From Litoditis marina (lineage: Eukaryota; Nematoda; Chromadorea; Rhabditida; Rhabditidae): 64,000 nt of DNA. The DNA lies in assembly GCA_964036275.1 (NCBI GenBank), contig OZ038439.1, positions 5,475,912 through 5,539,911 of the forward strand. Direction: 5' to 3'. This document shows, one piece after another, positions 24,365 through 36,500 of the stretch (the first letter of the stretch is position 1; every line of letters starts with the position of its first letter). The notes beneath the pieces are model-generated. The model had not been told where the DNA came from and did no database searches. It saw only the letters and a list, made by a program, of their open reading frames with translations. A program made the position numbers and the translations under genes.

Positions 24365-27300
24365 ATGAGTGGCAGCTGCGGTATTGTGAAGTGAGTTGCT
24401 CAAGTCAAGTTTGCATTGTTCGTTCTTTTCTTCACCTCACCTCAGATGCGATGTTTAAGGTTTTCACGTTCAATATAGCGTAATTGAAGCCAAATGCATC
24501 GTTATTTCCAGTATTAGCCGACCAAATTGTTGTTTTTATGGCCGATATGAGCTCAGTTACTGTTGCATTCGAGCACACCATTTGCCGAGCAAATTTGAGG
24601 TGGCCAATTTCTTCTCGATTCAGTTGGTTCGATCGTTCGATAAGAAACCAAACCGATACGGAACCGAGCCAAAGCAATCTAGCATTAACTAGTGAATCGG
24701 TTCTGTTCCTTTCATTTCAATCCCTTGTTTCAGCCCGTATTCCTATAAAAACAAGCGCGCCACCAATGGAGAAGCCTATGAACCAACTCAACACGAACAT
24801 GTAGCCAACACTCTGTCGCATGCGGTCAGTTCAACTAAACGCCTGTAACTTCGGCTAAATAGTAAGAAAAATGACAAAATGGGCTTTATTTTGGAAGAAT
24901 TTCGGAAGCTTGATTATTTCGGATGATGCTAAAACAAAATCGGACTGTGTACATTATAAATATTAGGCAATTGGTGAAGAGATCGTGGTGTATACCATAA
25001 CTATGCCCCTCAGACAAACTACCGTTTTATTATGACCATGTGTACCAGTAACTCGTTTTGTATCTAAATATTGAAAAAACCATTGTTTTGCTAAGGTTTT
25101 TACACTGATTGTTTTTAGGTAGGTATCGTTCCCTCTGTGATAGTTTTCTATCACATGGTTCAAGCCTCTCACCGCGATTTACAGTTCTATTTGATGATAG
25201 TTTATGGAGTATTCACTACACTGCTATTCTCATTTTCTACCTGTTACCACTACTGTGAATTGTGTTATAGACAGCAGAAGAGGTAACTTTATCTTCTAAG
25301 TATACTGATTCAGATAACATTGTTTTGTTTTGATTGTTAACTTTGCTAGTGAAGTCTTGATTTATGGAAATTTCAGCTCTAAATAAGCATGTGTGAGTTT
25401 TTCCAACAGCTCTGCACTCTTCTAGTCGCACTAGTTGTTTATAGGTCTGAGATGCCCGTTGCTATTGAATTTGACAGGTTCCTAGTAAGCTGGCTGGCTG
25501 GTGTACTTGCATACATGTGCTGCATACGTGGGGCGACTTTGTTTTCAACAGAGCTTTTTTGGAAATTAGGTGTTTGATCTGGGTGAAGATACTACAAAAC
25601 TAGATTTTCACCAGTAAATGTGACATTTTTGGAACTGGATCAGTTCAAACTCTTGACTTTGAAGAAAAACGGGTGATTCAACTTTCAATCCAACAAAGTC
25701 ACCCTAAGTTTGATGTGCTGGAAGCTGGAAATGAGAAAAGACGCAAACAATTGAAGAAAGAGCAGAAAATACTGGAAAAAAAGTTATCATACGATGTTAC
25801 ATTTTGCGCTAAGGATATATTTTCGTTTGTAAGAACCGTCAAAGGGAACCAGATGAATGAATCCTTGTAGTTCCTTTAGGTTCGCGTTTGACATCTCAGT
25901 TTAATCTAGTGTAAGTTTTCAGTCAAAGTTTCCGGCTCAGTAGTGAATTTTTAAACCTTTTACAGTTCGTAATGTTGTATTCTGCAAAATTGAATTATTT
26001 CAGCCACGTGAAACTCCGCTACTACCTGCATATCTGTGATCGAGTTGCCATTTATCTGTTCATTGCTGCTTCCTATACACCCTGGCTGTGCTTGAGGTAC
26101 TCTCATATCTCAGTAAAGTTGTCCGAAGAGCCGGAATTATTCATTACATGGGTTATATTATCGCAAATCCGGAGAAATTTGCGTTTTTAAAGGCGAACCA
26201 TTGACTTTTAACGTTTAGATACTTTTGTGCATAAAACAAACCTATTCGCGATTTTGCTTCGAAAGTAGGCTTTTTTTGTCATTTGTTGAGCGTTCGGAAA
26301 ACTCTGCTACACGGAAGCATGTCCCTTTCCCTGTCAACAATAAAAAAAGCTAGCTGCTAGAGAAGAAACATTAATAAAATCGTGCTATTCATTTTGTCGG
26401 TTTTGAGCAGAGTTAAATGATGACTTTATTTGCAGACATTGTGGACTGACTGGCGTCAACATGAAAGTACTCGTCTGGGTTTTCGCTCTACTCGGTATAC
26501 TGTATCAGTATAACTTCCACGAAAGGTACATTTTTTGTGAATTTGGAACACAATAACTAGGGTTGTTAATCAAGTTCAAAATTTCGAGTTTTCGAGTTTG
26601 GCGAAAAATCGAGTTTTCAAGTTTTGGAATATTTCGAGTTTTGGGAAATTTCGAGTTTTCGAGTTGGACTCGACTCGAAAATTTTCGAGTTTTCTCGAGT
26701 CGAGTTTTGAGTGTGTTTGGACCCAAAAAGTCCAATTTTCGTGTCCGAAATTTCGATTTTCGAGTTTGGCGAAAAATCGAGTTATCGAGTTTTGGAAAAT
26801 TCCGAGTTTTCGAGTTTTGGCAAATTTCGAGTTTCGAGTTCGACTTTAACAACCCTAACAATAACACTAAAGAAAAATAATGTTTGGATTTAAAACTGAT
26901 TTGGACATTGTAGTTCACCTATATTTACAGAAAATCGGTCAAAAAAAGTACTATAATTTTACAGTTGTAAATGTCATAGGCAGTATGTTAATAGGAAACT
27001 TCAATGAAATTGTGAAGAGCTTGTGTCTAGCAGTGAGAATATGATACTAACAGTCAGTATAGGAGATGGGGACTATAATCAATAGTCAGTAGTTATTGTT
27101 ATTTATATAGCATCATCTCATTGGGGATGGGCGCCAGCTTTTGATTAATATTCAATAAATGGTCGTGGTTTTAATTCCGCTATTGGTTCAATGTTGGACT
27201 GAAAGTGGACTGGGGAATTATGAATATGCATGAGATATGCTGAGAAATCCGTTTCAAAGGGTTATGAGAAAGATAAAATGACGGACAGTAAGCTTCTTTT

Positions 27301-29019
27301 CTGCTTAATCCCCGAATTTTCGGACATTTTGTGAGGCGAACTTTGGCATTTGGCTTGTTTTAATCGAAAAAAAACGGCTTCATTTTCAAGAATAGTGAAA
27401 ACTCCACTAGTGTATGTAGTTGAGTTATTATAATATACTGAAAACTGCCAGTCAGCTGTGAGCAATAACTGTTTGCGTATGCATGTATCAACAAGGCCTG
27501 ATTGATATCTCAATAAAAAATAATCCGTTTCGGTGAAGAATTACTAGAGAAGAATCGGAATAATATCCGGAAAACTCTGGAAAGTTGCCAAACAACCCGC
27601 TGTTTACTCAGAACGATTGGCGCCAATTTTGTTCGATTGGCCAGCTACAAAAGCGAGAGAGTGTGCAGGTCAATGAGGCCGCAGACATCTGGGTCTCTCT
27701 GACCTGCACACTCTCTCGCTCAGGCAATAAAAAAATGGCTGGCTAATTGGCTGGGAATCGTCTGAGTGCCTGTCACCAATAATGTGTTTATATTTAAAAT
27801 ATGGAAAAGCAGCATGGTAAACTAACCATCTATGATGCGTACAGAAAGTTATTCATTTGAGAAGCAATAAAGTTGTCACGATTCATCAATTATAAAACTA
27901 TTATGTAAACCCGACGAAACTTGGAATTGATGAATAAGCTATCACGAGTGCGTGTTTCCCCAACTTAAAGTTATAAATTTCGAATACGGAATGTGTGGTG
28001 AACTGTGTTTTATATAAGCTCAGCTTAATTTATATTTTGTTTTCTCTCACCTCCCCTTTTCCAGATACAAGACACTGGAAACTGTCATCTACATTGCAAT
28101 TGCGGCTGGTCCTTCTGTCGCCATTTTCACTATGGTCAGCTGGTTTTTCAATTCTGGCTTACAGTCTGCCACGCCATATTATATATTGCGATATAAGAAA
28201 AATCTAAATGTGCCAAGCTCTCGTTTACGCTTTTTCGGATGTTTTGATGTTCATGATTTTTTACACTATTACATTATGGCGAGCTTAACTATTACATTAT
28301 GTTAAGCTTAACTTCGCACGACTTTTCACATAATATATTCATTTAAAAATATGATGTCCTGCTCAATTGTTTCAAAATCTCACATTTGACTTGTTCAAAT
28401 CGAAAAATGGGTTCGCTTTTTCGTGATAAGTTGGTACTACTGTGGTATGCTACTCAAATATAACGTGTGTTTTGCAGAATGATAGAAGCGGACTAGATAT
28501 CATGATGTATGGTGGAGTCGTTTATTTGGTCGGGGTCGTTTTTTTCAAAATGGACGGAATTATTCCCTTCGCGCACGCAATTTGGCACCTTTTCGTCATT
28601 GCTGGTACGTTTTTTTAATCTTTCATGGTAGGGAATGAAGAAATCACAGCTGTAGATCAGGTTTTAATAGCAGAACTTTCCATAAAAATATTCTTAGCAC
28701 ACTGGGTTAGCTCAGGCAAGAGCCGGTACATATTGGTCTGTTCTGCTGTGTGTGTAGTTTGATGTTGCGATATTTGGGTAAACTACTGTGAGTGAGTTTT
28801 CACAATTCGATCACAGTAAGGGCAAATCTGGTGTGGCACACGAAATAATCTAGTTCCTTGTGGACTTTGCCCATAAAAAAGAGATTCTGTCTTTTTATTT
28901 CCGCCAGACGTGTGTTAATTACAGGTGCCAGCATTCACACCTACGGAGTGTATTCTACATTATTGGGTCCCGACAAGAATAACCCCGTACCACCCATTGT
29001 ACCGTATGATGAATTGTAG
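24365..29019 (+). CDS. MMD: MMD-like progestin/adipoQ receptor (PAQR) membrane protein, 8 exons
   Basis: Exons 24365-24390, 24734-24824, 25119-25282, 26004-26096, 26436-26525, 28065-28134, 28478-28604 and 28925-29019 (TAG) join in phase to 251 residues; human MMD has 238. Seen: several hydrophobic spans and the hallmarks of the hemolysin III/PAQR fold, namely SxxxH in [11 protein letters not shown] before the third span, the diagnostic [13 protein letters not shown], and HxxxH in [28 protein letters not shown] matches the MMD cytosolic entry to helix 1. Family knowledge: MMD (PAQR11) and MMD2 (PAQR10) are Golgi-associated seven-pass proteins that influence Ras and macrophage signalling; the His/Asp residues resemble a metal site. 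Odd: the C-terminus after helix 7 is Pro-rich ([12 protein letters not shown]) and unlike human. The 8-codon first exon is the least certain part, chosen for its GTGAGT donor and fitting phase. Confidence 0.92.
25526..25710 (+). mobile_element. MITE family 5 copy
   Basis: ACGTGGGGCGACTTTGTT at the left end and CCAACAAAGTCACCCTAAGT at the right end match the element at 15613-15811 in order and orientation. Internal AGGTGTTT-ATCTG and ACTAAA/ACTAGATTTT blocks are also shared. Confidence 0.6.
26559..26856. mobile_element. Foldback element of TCGAGTTTT repeats
   Basis: The ends AGGGTTGTTAA and TTAACAACCCT are inverted. The interior is a degenerate array of TTCGAGTTTTGG-like units with a central palindrome around TCGAGTTGGACTCGACTCGA. 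The three plus-strand ORFs here are by-products of the repeat. It lies in the intron after exon 5 of the MMD-like gene. Confidence 0.65.
27634..27766. mobile_element. Foldback element family 8 copy
   Basis: Arms CGAGAGAGTGTGCAGGTCA and TGACCTGCACACTCTCTCG are exact reverse complements over 19 bp, flanked by GATTGGCCAGCTACAAAA and GGCTGGGAATCGTC. It lies in an intron of the MMD-like gene. Confidence 0.75.
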
Positions 29020-29741
29020 ACAGTGTCACGTAGCTTGTAGATCAACCCCCCTTTATGTCCCACTGATTAACCCTCACTAGTCTGTACCGATTACCACGGT
29101 TTACTAACAAAAACAATGCGTTCTGAGAAGTGAATCGGACTATTTATACTTTTATACTCGATGTAGTTTTTAGTGTGAATCTCGTATTGACTCGATCGAT
29201 GGTAAGATGAAGTTTTAGAAGTATGTATTAGCTGATTGAGATATTTTGAAGTTTCTAGGCACCGCACTGTAAAATTTCGAATTTGTAGATAGGAGCAAAC
29301 TCTCAGAAAGAAAGCCATAGATAACTGTGCTTGGTAGTGCAAACGAAATTCATTGTAGTAATACAAATTTCTTTCATTTATTTTTATTGAAATACGTTTA
29401 ATGCATATTGATTTTTTCTAGACGCTGCATGGTAATGTTCTGATCGTTTGAGCCCTTCGTTTTCACTCCAGTACTTACTTTTCTACTAGTTTATAGGTTA
29501 TTTATTTGAATAGTTATTTATCTAAATGATCGCATAATTACACAATCGCCTCATTCCTGTGAATCCCAAAGCACATTTGTTGCCATATGCTTGCAGTTAC
29601 GTGTTGAGAATAGTTTTGTATTGTACAGAGATGTATATGTATGTAATCTAAGTTGTATCTTATTTTTTAGTACAATTTGAAATATGAAAAGCATAATATA
29701 TGTATTATGCGAAAGTTTTAGAGAATTGAGCGAATAATAAA
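29020..29741 (+). other. 3' UTR and downstream sequence of the MMD-like gene, with poly(A) signal candidate
   Basis: The sequence after the TAG stop is AT-rich and has no convincing coding ORF. A canonical AATAAA lies at 29736-29741, 717 bases beyond the stop and about 220 bases before the SL array begins. Whether the transcript really extends that far is not shown by the sequence. Confidence 0.45.
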
Positions 29742-30007
29742 CTGATTAAACAATAATTCTATGCGCACATCAGAGAAAACATGTACAGTCTTGATTTGGT
29801 TCGTGAATGGCAGGCAGTCTACAATAGTGACGGGTGAATAGTGAAGTAGGAAAGGAAAATACTAGGCTCGCAATAGTAGACGGACAGTTTTGCATAGATC
29901 AAACCATACCGAGACCGAACTACAATGAAGATGATGTAAATCCCTTCACTAAACCAATTGTAAAAACAGCTAAAGTACTACCAATTTCTGCTTTGAACCT
30001 TTTTATC

Positions 30008-30105
30008 GCTCACCCGGATACCCCGAGCAAGCTTTCCAAAAATTAGGTTCAAACACATCTTTCGATGGTTTTCTCCTAAGTACCTTGAGATACTGGGTTT
30101 AAACC
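30008..30105 (-). ncRNA. SL2-like spliced leader RNA gene, copy 1
   Basis: In transcript sense: the leader starts GGTTTAAACCCAG and ends CTCAAG at a GT donor (22 nt). The donor sits in the loop of a short stem (AAG/CTT). A CATC-GAAA-GATG hairpin follows, then the Sm-type site AATTTTTGG and a 10-bp terminal stem (GCTTGCTCGG / CCGGGTGAGC, loop GGTAT). The leader differs from C. elegans SL2 at 3 of 22 positions (from memory). An RNA of about 98-105 nt is expected. Known role: SL RNAs donate the leader to pre-mRNAs by trans-splicing in the nucleus; SL2-type leaders resolve operon transcripts. Exact ends are inferred. Confidence 0.87.
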
Positions 30106-30411
30106 AACGAAGAGGAGAAATGGAATCAGGACGTCCCCTGGTTCGTCGTATCTAATATTGGTAGTGCGACAGACGAGAGCAGTTAGACGCAGACAGTAAG
30201 CGAATGCGAGAGCAATGATAAAAGATGGAGAGAACAGAGCGAGATCTAACATTTGATCAACTAACTCGCTCTGTGAACCGATAAGTAGCTTGCTGAGATG
30301 ATATATTCCGTTGAGTTGTTGCTGTGTTTTTAGTTTGATCTCGTTGAATGTCGAAAATTATGATGTGTAACAGCTAAAGTACTATCAACTTCTACTTTGA
30401 ACCTTTTTATC

Positions 30412-30509
30412 GCTCACCCGGATACCCCGAGCAAGCTTTCCAAAAATTAGGTTCAAACACATCTTTCGATGGTTTTCTCCTAAGTACCTTGAGATACTGG
30501 GTTTAAACC
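30412..30509 (-). ncRNA. SL RNA gene, copy 2
   Basis: Same leader, donor, Sm site and stems as copy 1, 404 bp away. Confidence 0.87.
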
Positions 30510-30815
30510 AACGAAGAGGAGAAATGGAATCAGGACGTCCCCTGGTTCGTCGTATCTAATATTGGTAGTGCGACAGACGAGAGCAGTTAGACGCAGACAG
30601 TAAGCGAATGCGAGAGCAATGATAAAAGATGGAGAGAACAGAGCGAGATCTAACATTTGATCAACTAACTCGCTCTGTGAACCGATAAGTAGCTTGCTGA
30701 GATGATATATTCCGTTGAGTTGTTGCTGTGTTTTTAGTTTGATCTCGTTGAATGTCGAAAATTATGATGTGTAACAGCTAAAGTACTATCAACTTCTACT
30801 TTGAACCTTTTTATC

Positions 30816-30913
30816 GCTCACCCGGATACCCCGAGCAAGCTTTCCAAAAATTAGGTTCAAACACATCTTTCGATGGTTTTCTCCTAAGTACCTTGAGATA
30901 CTGGGTTTAAACG
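30816..30913 (-). ncRNA. SL RNA gene, copy 3 (+1 C variant)
   Basis: Identical body, but the first leader base is C instead of G (TTTAAACG on the plus strand). This may shift the transcription start or alter the cap-adjacent base. Confidence 0.8.
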
Positions 30914-31219
30914 AACGAAAAGGAGAAATGGAATCAGGACGTTCCCTGGTTCGTCGTATCTAATATTGGTAGTGCGACAGACGAGAGCAGTTAGACGCAG
31001 ACAGTAAGCGAATGCGAGAGCAATGATAAAAGATGGAGAGAACAGAGCGAGATCTAACATTTGATCAACTAACTCGCTCTGTGAACCGATAAGTAGCTTG
31101 CTGAGATGATATATTCCGTTGAGTTGTTGCTGTGTTTTTAGTTTGATCTCGTTGAATGTCGAAAATTATGATGTGTAACAGCTAAAGTACTATCAACTTC
31201 TACTTTGAACCTTTTTATC

Positions 31220-31317
31220 GCTCACCCGGATACCCCGAGCAAGCTTTCCAAAAATTAGGTTCAAACACATCTTTCGATGGTTTTCTCCTAAGTACCTTGA
31301 GATACTGGGTTTAAACG
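31220..31317 (-). ncRNA. SL RNA gene, copy 4 (+1 C variant)
   Basis: Same +1 G to C change as copy 3; the donor, Sm site and stems are intact. Confidence 0.8.
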
Positions 31318-31623
31318 AACGAAAAGGAGAAATGGAATCAGGACGTTCCCTGGTTCGTCGTATCTAATATTGGTAGTGCGACAGACGAGAGCAGTGAGAC
31401 GCAGACAGTAAGCAAAAGCGAGAGCAATCATAAAAGATGGAGAGATCAGAGCGAGATCTAACATTTGATCAACTAACTCGCTCTGTGAACCGATAAGTAG
31501 CTTGCTGAGATGATATATTCCGTTGAGTTGTTGCTGTGTTTTTAGTTTGATCTCGTTGAATGTCGAAAATTATGATGTGTAACAGCTAAAGTACTATCAA
31601 CTTCTACTTTGAACCTTTTTATC

Positions 31624-31721
31624 GCTCACCCGGATACCCCGAGCAAGCTTTCCAAAAATTAGGTTCAAACACATCTTTCGATGGTTTTCTCCTAAGTACC
31701 TTGAGATACTGGGTTTAAACC
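31624..31721 (-). ncRNA. SL RNA gene, copy 5
   Basis: Consensus leader and body. Confidence 0.86.
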
Positions 31722-32027
31722 AACGAAGAGGAGAAATGGAATCAGGACGTCCCCTGGTTCGTCGTATCTAATATTGGTAGTGCGACAGACGAGAGCAGTT
31801 AGACGCAGACAGTAAGCGAATGCGAGAGCAATGATAAAAGATGGAGAGAACAGAGCGAGATCTAACATTTGATCAACTAACTCGCTCTGTGAACCGATAA
31901 GTAGCTTGCTGAGATGATATATTCCGTTGAGTTGTTGCTGTGTTTTTAGTTTGATCTCGTTGAATGTCGAAAATTATGATGTGTAACAGCTAAAGTACTA
32001 TCAACTTCTACTTTGAACCTTTTTATC

Positions 32028-32125
32028 GCTCACCCGGATACCCCGAGCAAGCTTTCCAAAAATTAGGTTCAAACACATCTTTCGATGGTTTTCTCCTAAG
32101 TACCTTGAGATACTGGGTTTAAACC
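32028..32125 (-). ncRNA. SL RNA gene, copy 6
   Basis: Consensus leader and body. Confidence 0.86.
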
Positions 32126-32431
32126 AACGAAGAGGAGAAATGGAATCAGGACGTCCCCTGGTTCGTCGTATCTAATATTGGTAGTGCGACAGACGAGAGC
32201 AGTTAGACGCAGACAGTAAGCGAATGCGAGAGCAATGATAAAAGATGGAGAGAACAGAGCGAGATCTAACATTTGATCAACTAACTCGCTCTGTGAACCG
32301 ATAAGTAGCTTGCTGAGATGATATATTCCGTTGAGTTGTTGCTGTGTTTTTAGTTTGATCTCGTTGAATGTCGAAAATTATGATGTGTAACAGCTAAAGT
32401 ACTATCAACTTCTACTTTGAACCTTTTTATC

Positions 32432-32529
32432 GCTCACCCGGATACCCCGAGCAAGCTTTCCAAAAATTAGGTTCAAACACATCTTTCGATGGTTTTCTCC
32501 TAAGTACCTTGAGATACTGGGTTTAAACG
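32432..32529 (-). ncRNA. SL RNA gene, copy 7 (+1 C variant)
   Basis: First leader base C, otherwise consensus. Copies 5-8 repeat the variant order of copies 1-4. Confidence 0.8.
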
Positions 32530-32835
32530 AACGAAAAGGAGAAATGGAATCAGGACGTTCCCTGGTTCGTCGTATCTAATATTGGTAGTGCGACAGACGA
32601 GAGCAGTTAGACGCAGACAGTAAGCGAATGCGAGAGCAATGATAAAAGATGGAGAGAACAGAGCGAGATCTAACATTTGATCAACTAACTCGCTCTGTGA
32701 ACCGATAAGTAGCTTGCTGAGATGATATATTCCGTTGAGTTGTTGCTGTGTTTTTAGTTTGATCTCGTTGAATGTCGAAAATTATGATGTGTAACAGCTA
32801 AAGTACTATCAACTTCTACTTTGAACCTTTTTATC

Positions 32836-32933
32836 GCTCACCCGGATACCCCGAGCAAGCTTTCCAAAAATTAGGTTCAAACACATCTTTCGATGGTTTT
32901 CTCCTAAGTACCTTGAGATACTGGGTTTAAACG
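32836..32933 (-). ncRNA. SL RNA gene, copy 8 (+1 C variant)
   Basis: First leader base C, otherwise consensus. Confidence 0.8.
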
Positions 32934-33239
32934 AACGAAAAGGAGAAATGGAATCAGGACGTTCCCTGGTTCGTCGTATCTAATATTGGTAGTGCGACAG
33001 ACGAGAGCAGTGAGACGCAGACAGTAAGCAAAAGCGAGAGCAATCATAAAAGATGGAGAGATCAGAGCGAGATCTAACATTTGATCAACTAACTCGCTCT
33101 GTGAACCGATAAGTAGCTTGCTGAGATGATATATTCCGTTGAGTTGTTGCTGTGTTTTTAGTTTGATCTCGTTGAATGTCGAAAATTATGATGTGTAACA
33201 GCTAAAGTACTATCAACTTCTACTTTGAACCTTTTTATC

Positions 33240-33337
33240 GCTCACCCGGATACCCCGAGCAAGCTTTCCAAAAATTAGGTTCAAACACATCTTTCGATGG
33301 TTTTCTCCTAAGTACCTTCAGATACTGGGTTTAAACC
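33240..33337 (-). ncRNA. SL RNA gene, copy 9 (leader position 19 variant)
   Basis: The leader ends CTGAAG instead of CTCAAG (C19 to G), so a transcript from it would be recognisable on mRNAs. Last copy before block B1. Confidence 0.82.
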
Positions 33338-33576
33338 AACGAAGAGGAGAAATGGAATCAGGACGTTCCCTGGTTCGTCGTATCTAATATTGGTAGTGCG
33401 ACAGACGAGAGCAGTTAGACGCAGACAGTAAGCAAAAGCGAGAGCGATGATAAAAGATGGAGAGATCAGATCGAGATCTAACATTTGATCAACTAACTCG
33501 CTCTGTGAACCGATAAGTAGCTTGGTGAGATGATATATTCCGTTGATTTGTTGCTGTCTTTGTAGTTTGAATTTCG

Positions 33577-36500
33577 TGAAATCGGCTACCCACAGAATTT
33601 TGTTAACTTGTTACTCACAGAATTTTGTGTTGGTTACTCACGTAATGATGTTAATTTGTTACTCACAGAATTATGTGAGTGAGTAAGATTGTAAGCAAGT
33701 TCAACTTTACTTTATAGTTCCTAATCTTTCTTTCTTGTAAAACGATTAGCAAAGTACAAACCAACGTGTCAAACAGGCTGAACATTGTTTTCAACTTTTC
33801 TGAGGCTCACTCACAGAATTATGTGAGTGAGTAAGATTGTAAGCAAGTTCAACTCTACTTTATAGTTCCTAATCTTTCTCTCTTGTAAAACGATTAGCAA
33901 AGTACAAACCAACGTGTCAAACAGGCTGAACATTGTTTTCAACTTTTCTGAGGCTCACTCACAGAATTTTGTGAGTGAGTAAGATTGTAAGCAAGTTCAA
34001 CTCTACTTTATAGTTCCTAATCTTTCTCTCTTGTAAAACGATTAGCAAAGTACAAACCAACGTGTCAAACAGGCTGAACATTGTTTTGAACTTTTCTGAG
34101 GCTCACTCACAGAATTATGTGAGTGAGTAAGATTGTAAGCAAGTTCAACTCTACTTTATAGTTCCTAATCTTTCTCTCTTGTAAAACGATTAGCAAAGTA
34201 CAAACCAACGTGTCAAACAGGCTGAACATTGTTTTCAACTTTTCTGAGGCTCACTCACAGAATTATGTGAGTGAGTAAGATTGTAAGCAAGTTCAACTCT
34301 ACTTTATAGTTCCTAATCTTTCTCTCTTGTAAAACGATTAGCAAAGTACAAACCAACGTGTCAAACAGGCTGAACATTGTTTTCAACTTTTCTGAGGCTC
34401 ACTCACAGAATTTTGTGAGTGAGTAAGATTGTAAGCAAGTTCAACTCTACTTTATAGTTCCTAATCTTTCTCTCTTGTAAAACGATTAGCAAAGTACAAA
34501 CCAACGTGTCAAACAGGCTGAACATTGTTTTGAACTTTTCTGAGGCTCACTCACAGAATTATGTGAGTGAGTAAGATTGTAAGCAAGTTCAACTCTACTT
34601 TATAGTTCCTAATCTTTCTCTCTTGTAAAACGATTAGCAAAGTACAAACCAACGTGTCAAACAGGCTGAACATTGTTTTCAACTTTTCTGAGGCTCACTC
34701 ACAGAATTATGTGAGTGAGAAAGATTGTAAGCAAGTTCAACTTTACTTTATAGTTCCTAATCTTTCTTTCTTGTAAAACGGTAAGCAAACTATAAAACAA
34801 CGTGTTAAACAGGCTGAACATTGTTTTCAACTTTTCTGAGGCTCACTCACAGAATTATGTGAGTGAGTAAGATTGTAAGCAAGTTCAACTTTCCTTTATA
34901 GTTCCTAATCTTTCTCTCTTGTAAAACGATTAGCAAAGTACAAACCAACGTGTCAAACAGGCTGAACATTGTTTTCAACTTTTCTGAGGCTCACTCACAG
35001 AATTATGTGAGTGAGTAAGATTGTAAGCAAGTTCAACTTTACTTTATAGTTCCTAATCTTTCTTTCTTGTAAAACGGTAAGCAAACTATAAAACAACGTG
35101 TTAAACAGGCTGAACATTGTTTTCAACTTTTCTGAGGCTCACTCACAGAATTATGTGAGTGAGTAAGATTGTAAGCAAGTTCAACTTTCCTTTATAGTTC
35201 CTAATCTTTCTCTCTTGTAAAACGATTAGCAAAGTACAAACCAACGTGTCAAACAGGCTGAACATTGTTTTCAACTTTTCTGAGGCTCACTCACAGAATT
35301 ATGTGAGTGAGTAAGATTGTAAGCAAGTTCAACTTTACTTTATAGTTCCTAATCTTTCTCTCTTGTAAAACGATTAGCAAAGTACAAACCAACGTGTCAA
35401 ACAGGCTGAACATTGTTTTCAACTTTTCTGAGGCTCACTCACAGAATTATGTGAGTGAGTAAGATTGTAAGCAAGTTCAACTTTACTTTATAGTTCCTAA
35501 TCTTTCTCTCTTGTAAAACGATTAGCAAAGTACAAACCAACGTGTCAAACAGGCTGAACATTGTTTTCAACTTTTCTGAGGCTCACTCACAGAATTATGT
35601 GAGTGAGTAAGATTGTAAGCAAGTTCAACTTTCCTTTATAGTTCCTAATCTTTCTTTCTTGTAAAACGATTAGCAAAGTACAAACCAACGTGTCAAACAG
35701 GCTGAACATTGTTTTCAACTTTTCTGAGGCTCACTCACAGAATTATGTGAGTGAGTAAGATTGTAAGCAAGTTCAACTTTACTTTATAGTTCCTAATCTT
35801 TCTTTCTTGTAAAACGGTAAGCAAACTATAAAACAACGTGTTAAACAGGCTGAACATTGTTTTCAACTTTTCTGAGGCTCACTCACCGAATTATGTGAGT
35901 GAGTAAGATTGTAAGCAAGTTCAACTTTCCTTTATAGTTCCTAATCTTTCTCTCTTGTAAAACGATTAGCAAAGTACAAACCAACGTGTCAAACAGGCTG
36001 AACATTGTTTTCAACTTTTCTGAGGCTCACTCACAGAATTATGTGAGTGAGTAAGATTGTAAGCAAGTTCAACTTTACTTTATAGTTCCTAATCTTTCTT
36101 TCTTGTAAAACGGTAAGCAAAGTACAAACCAACGTGTCAAACAGGCTGAACATTGTTTTCAACTTTTCTGAGGCTCACTCACAGAATTATGTGAGTGAGT
36201 AAGATTGTAAGCAAGTTCAACTTTACTTTATAGTTCCTAATCTTTCTTTCTTGTAAAACGATTAGCAAAGTACAAACCAACGTGTCAAACAGGCTGAACA
36301 TTGTTTTCAACTTTTCTGAGGCTCACTCACAGAATAATGTGAGTGAGTAAGATTGTAAGCAAGTTCAACTTTACTTTATAGTTCCTAATCTTTCTTTCTT
36401 GTAAAACGGTAAGCAAAGTACAAACCAACGTGTCAAACAGGCTGAACATTGTTTTCAACTTTTCTGAGGCTCACTCACAGAATTATGTGAGTGAGTAAGA

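Larger units (their letters stand above)
29965..33576 (-). repeat. 404-bp satellite, block A1 (nine SL RNA genes)
   Basis: Nine consecutive units with an exact 404-bp spacing between SL leaders (30105, 30509 and so on to 33337). The array starts at an ACAGCTAAAGTACTACCAA junction in otherwise unique sequence. Each unit holds one SL RNA gene on the minus strand plus about 300 bp of spacer with a CAGAGCGAG/CTCGCTCTG hairpin. Units are nearly identical, and groups of variants recur in order, indicating block duplication. Confidence 0.9.

Noticed and set aside
24484..24804. 106-codon ORF over exon 2 of the MMD-like gene
   Set aside because: A different frame of the same DNA matches the MMD family ([19 protein letters not shown]) and continues in phase to the next exon.
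26563..26893. Three overlapping Phe/Ser-rich ORFs
   Set aside because: They are translations of the TCGAGTTTT repeat in several frames.
29965..33576. 5S rRNA genes in the SL repeat unit
   Set aside because: Nematode SL1 genes are often linked to 5S, but I could find no 5S-like A/C box region in the 300-bp spacer by eye.
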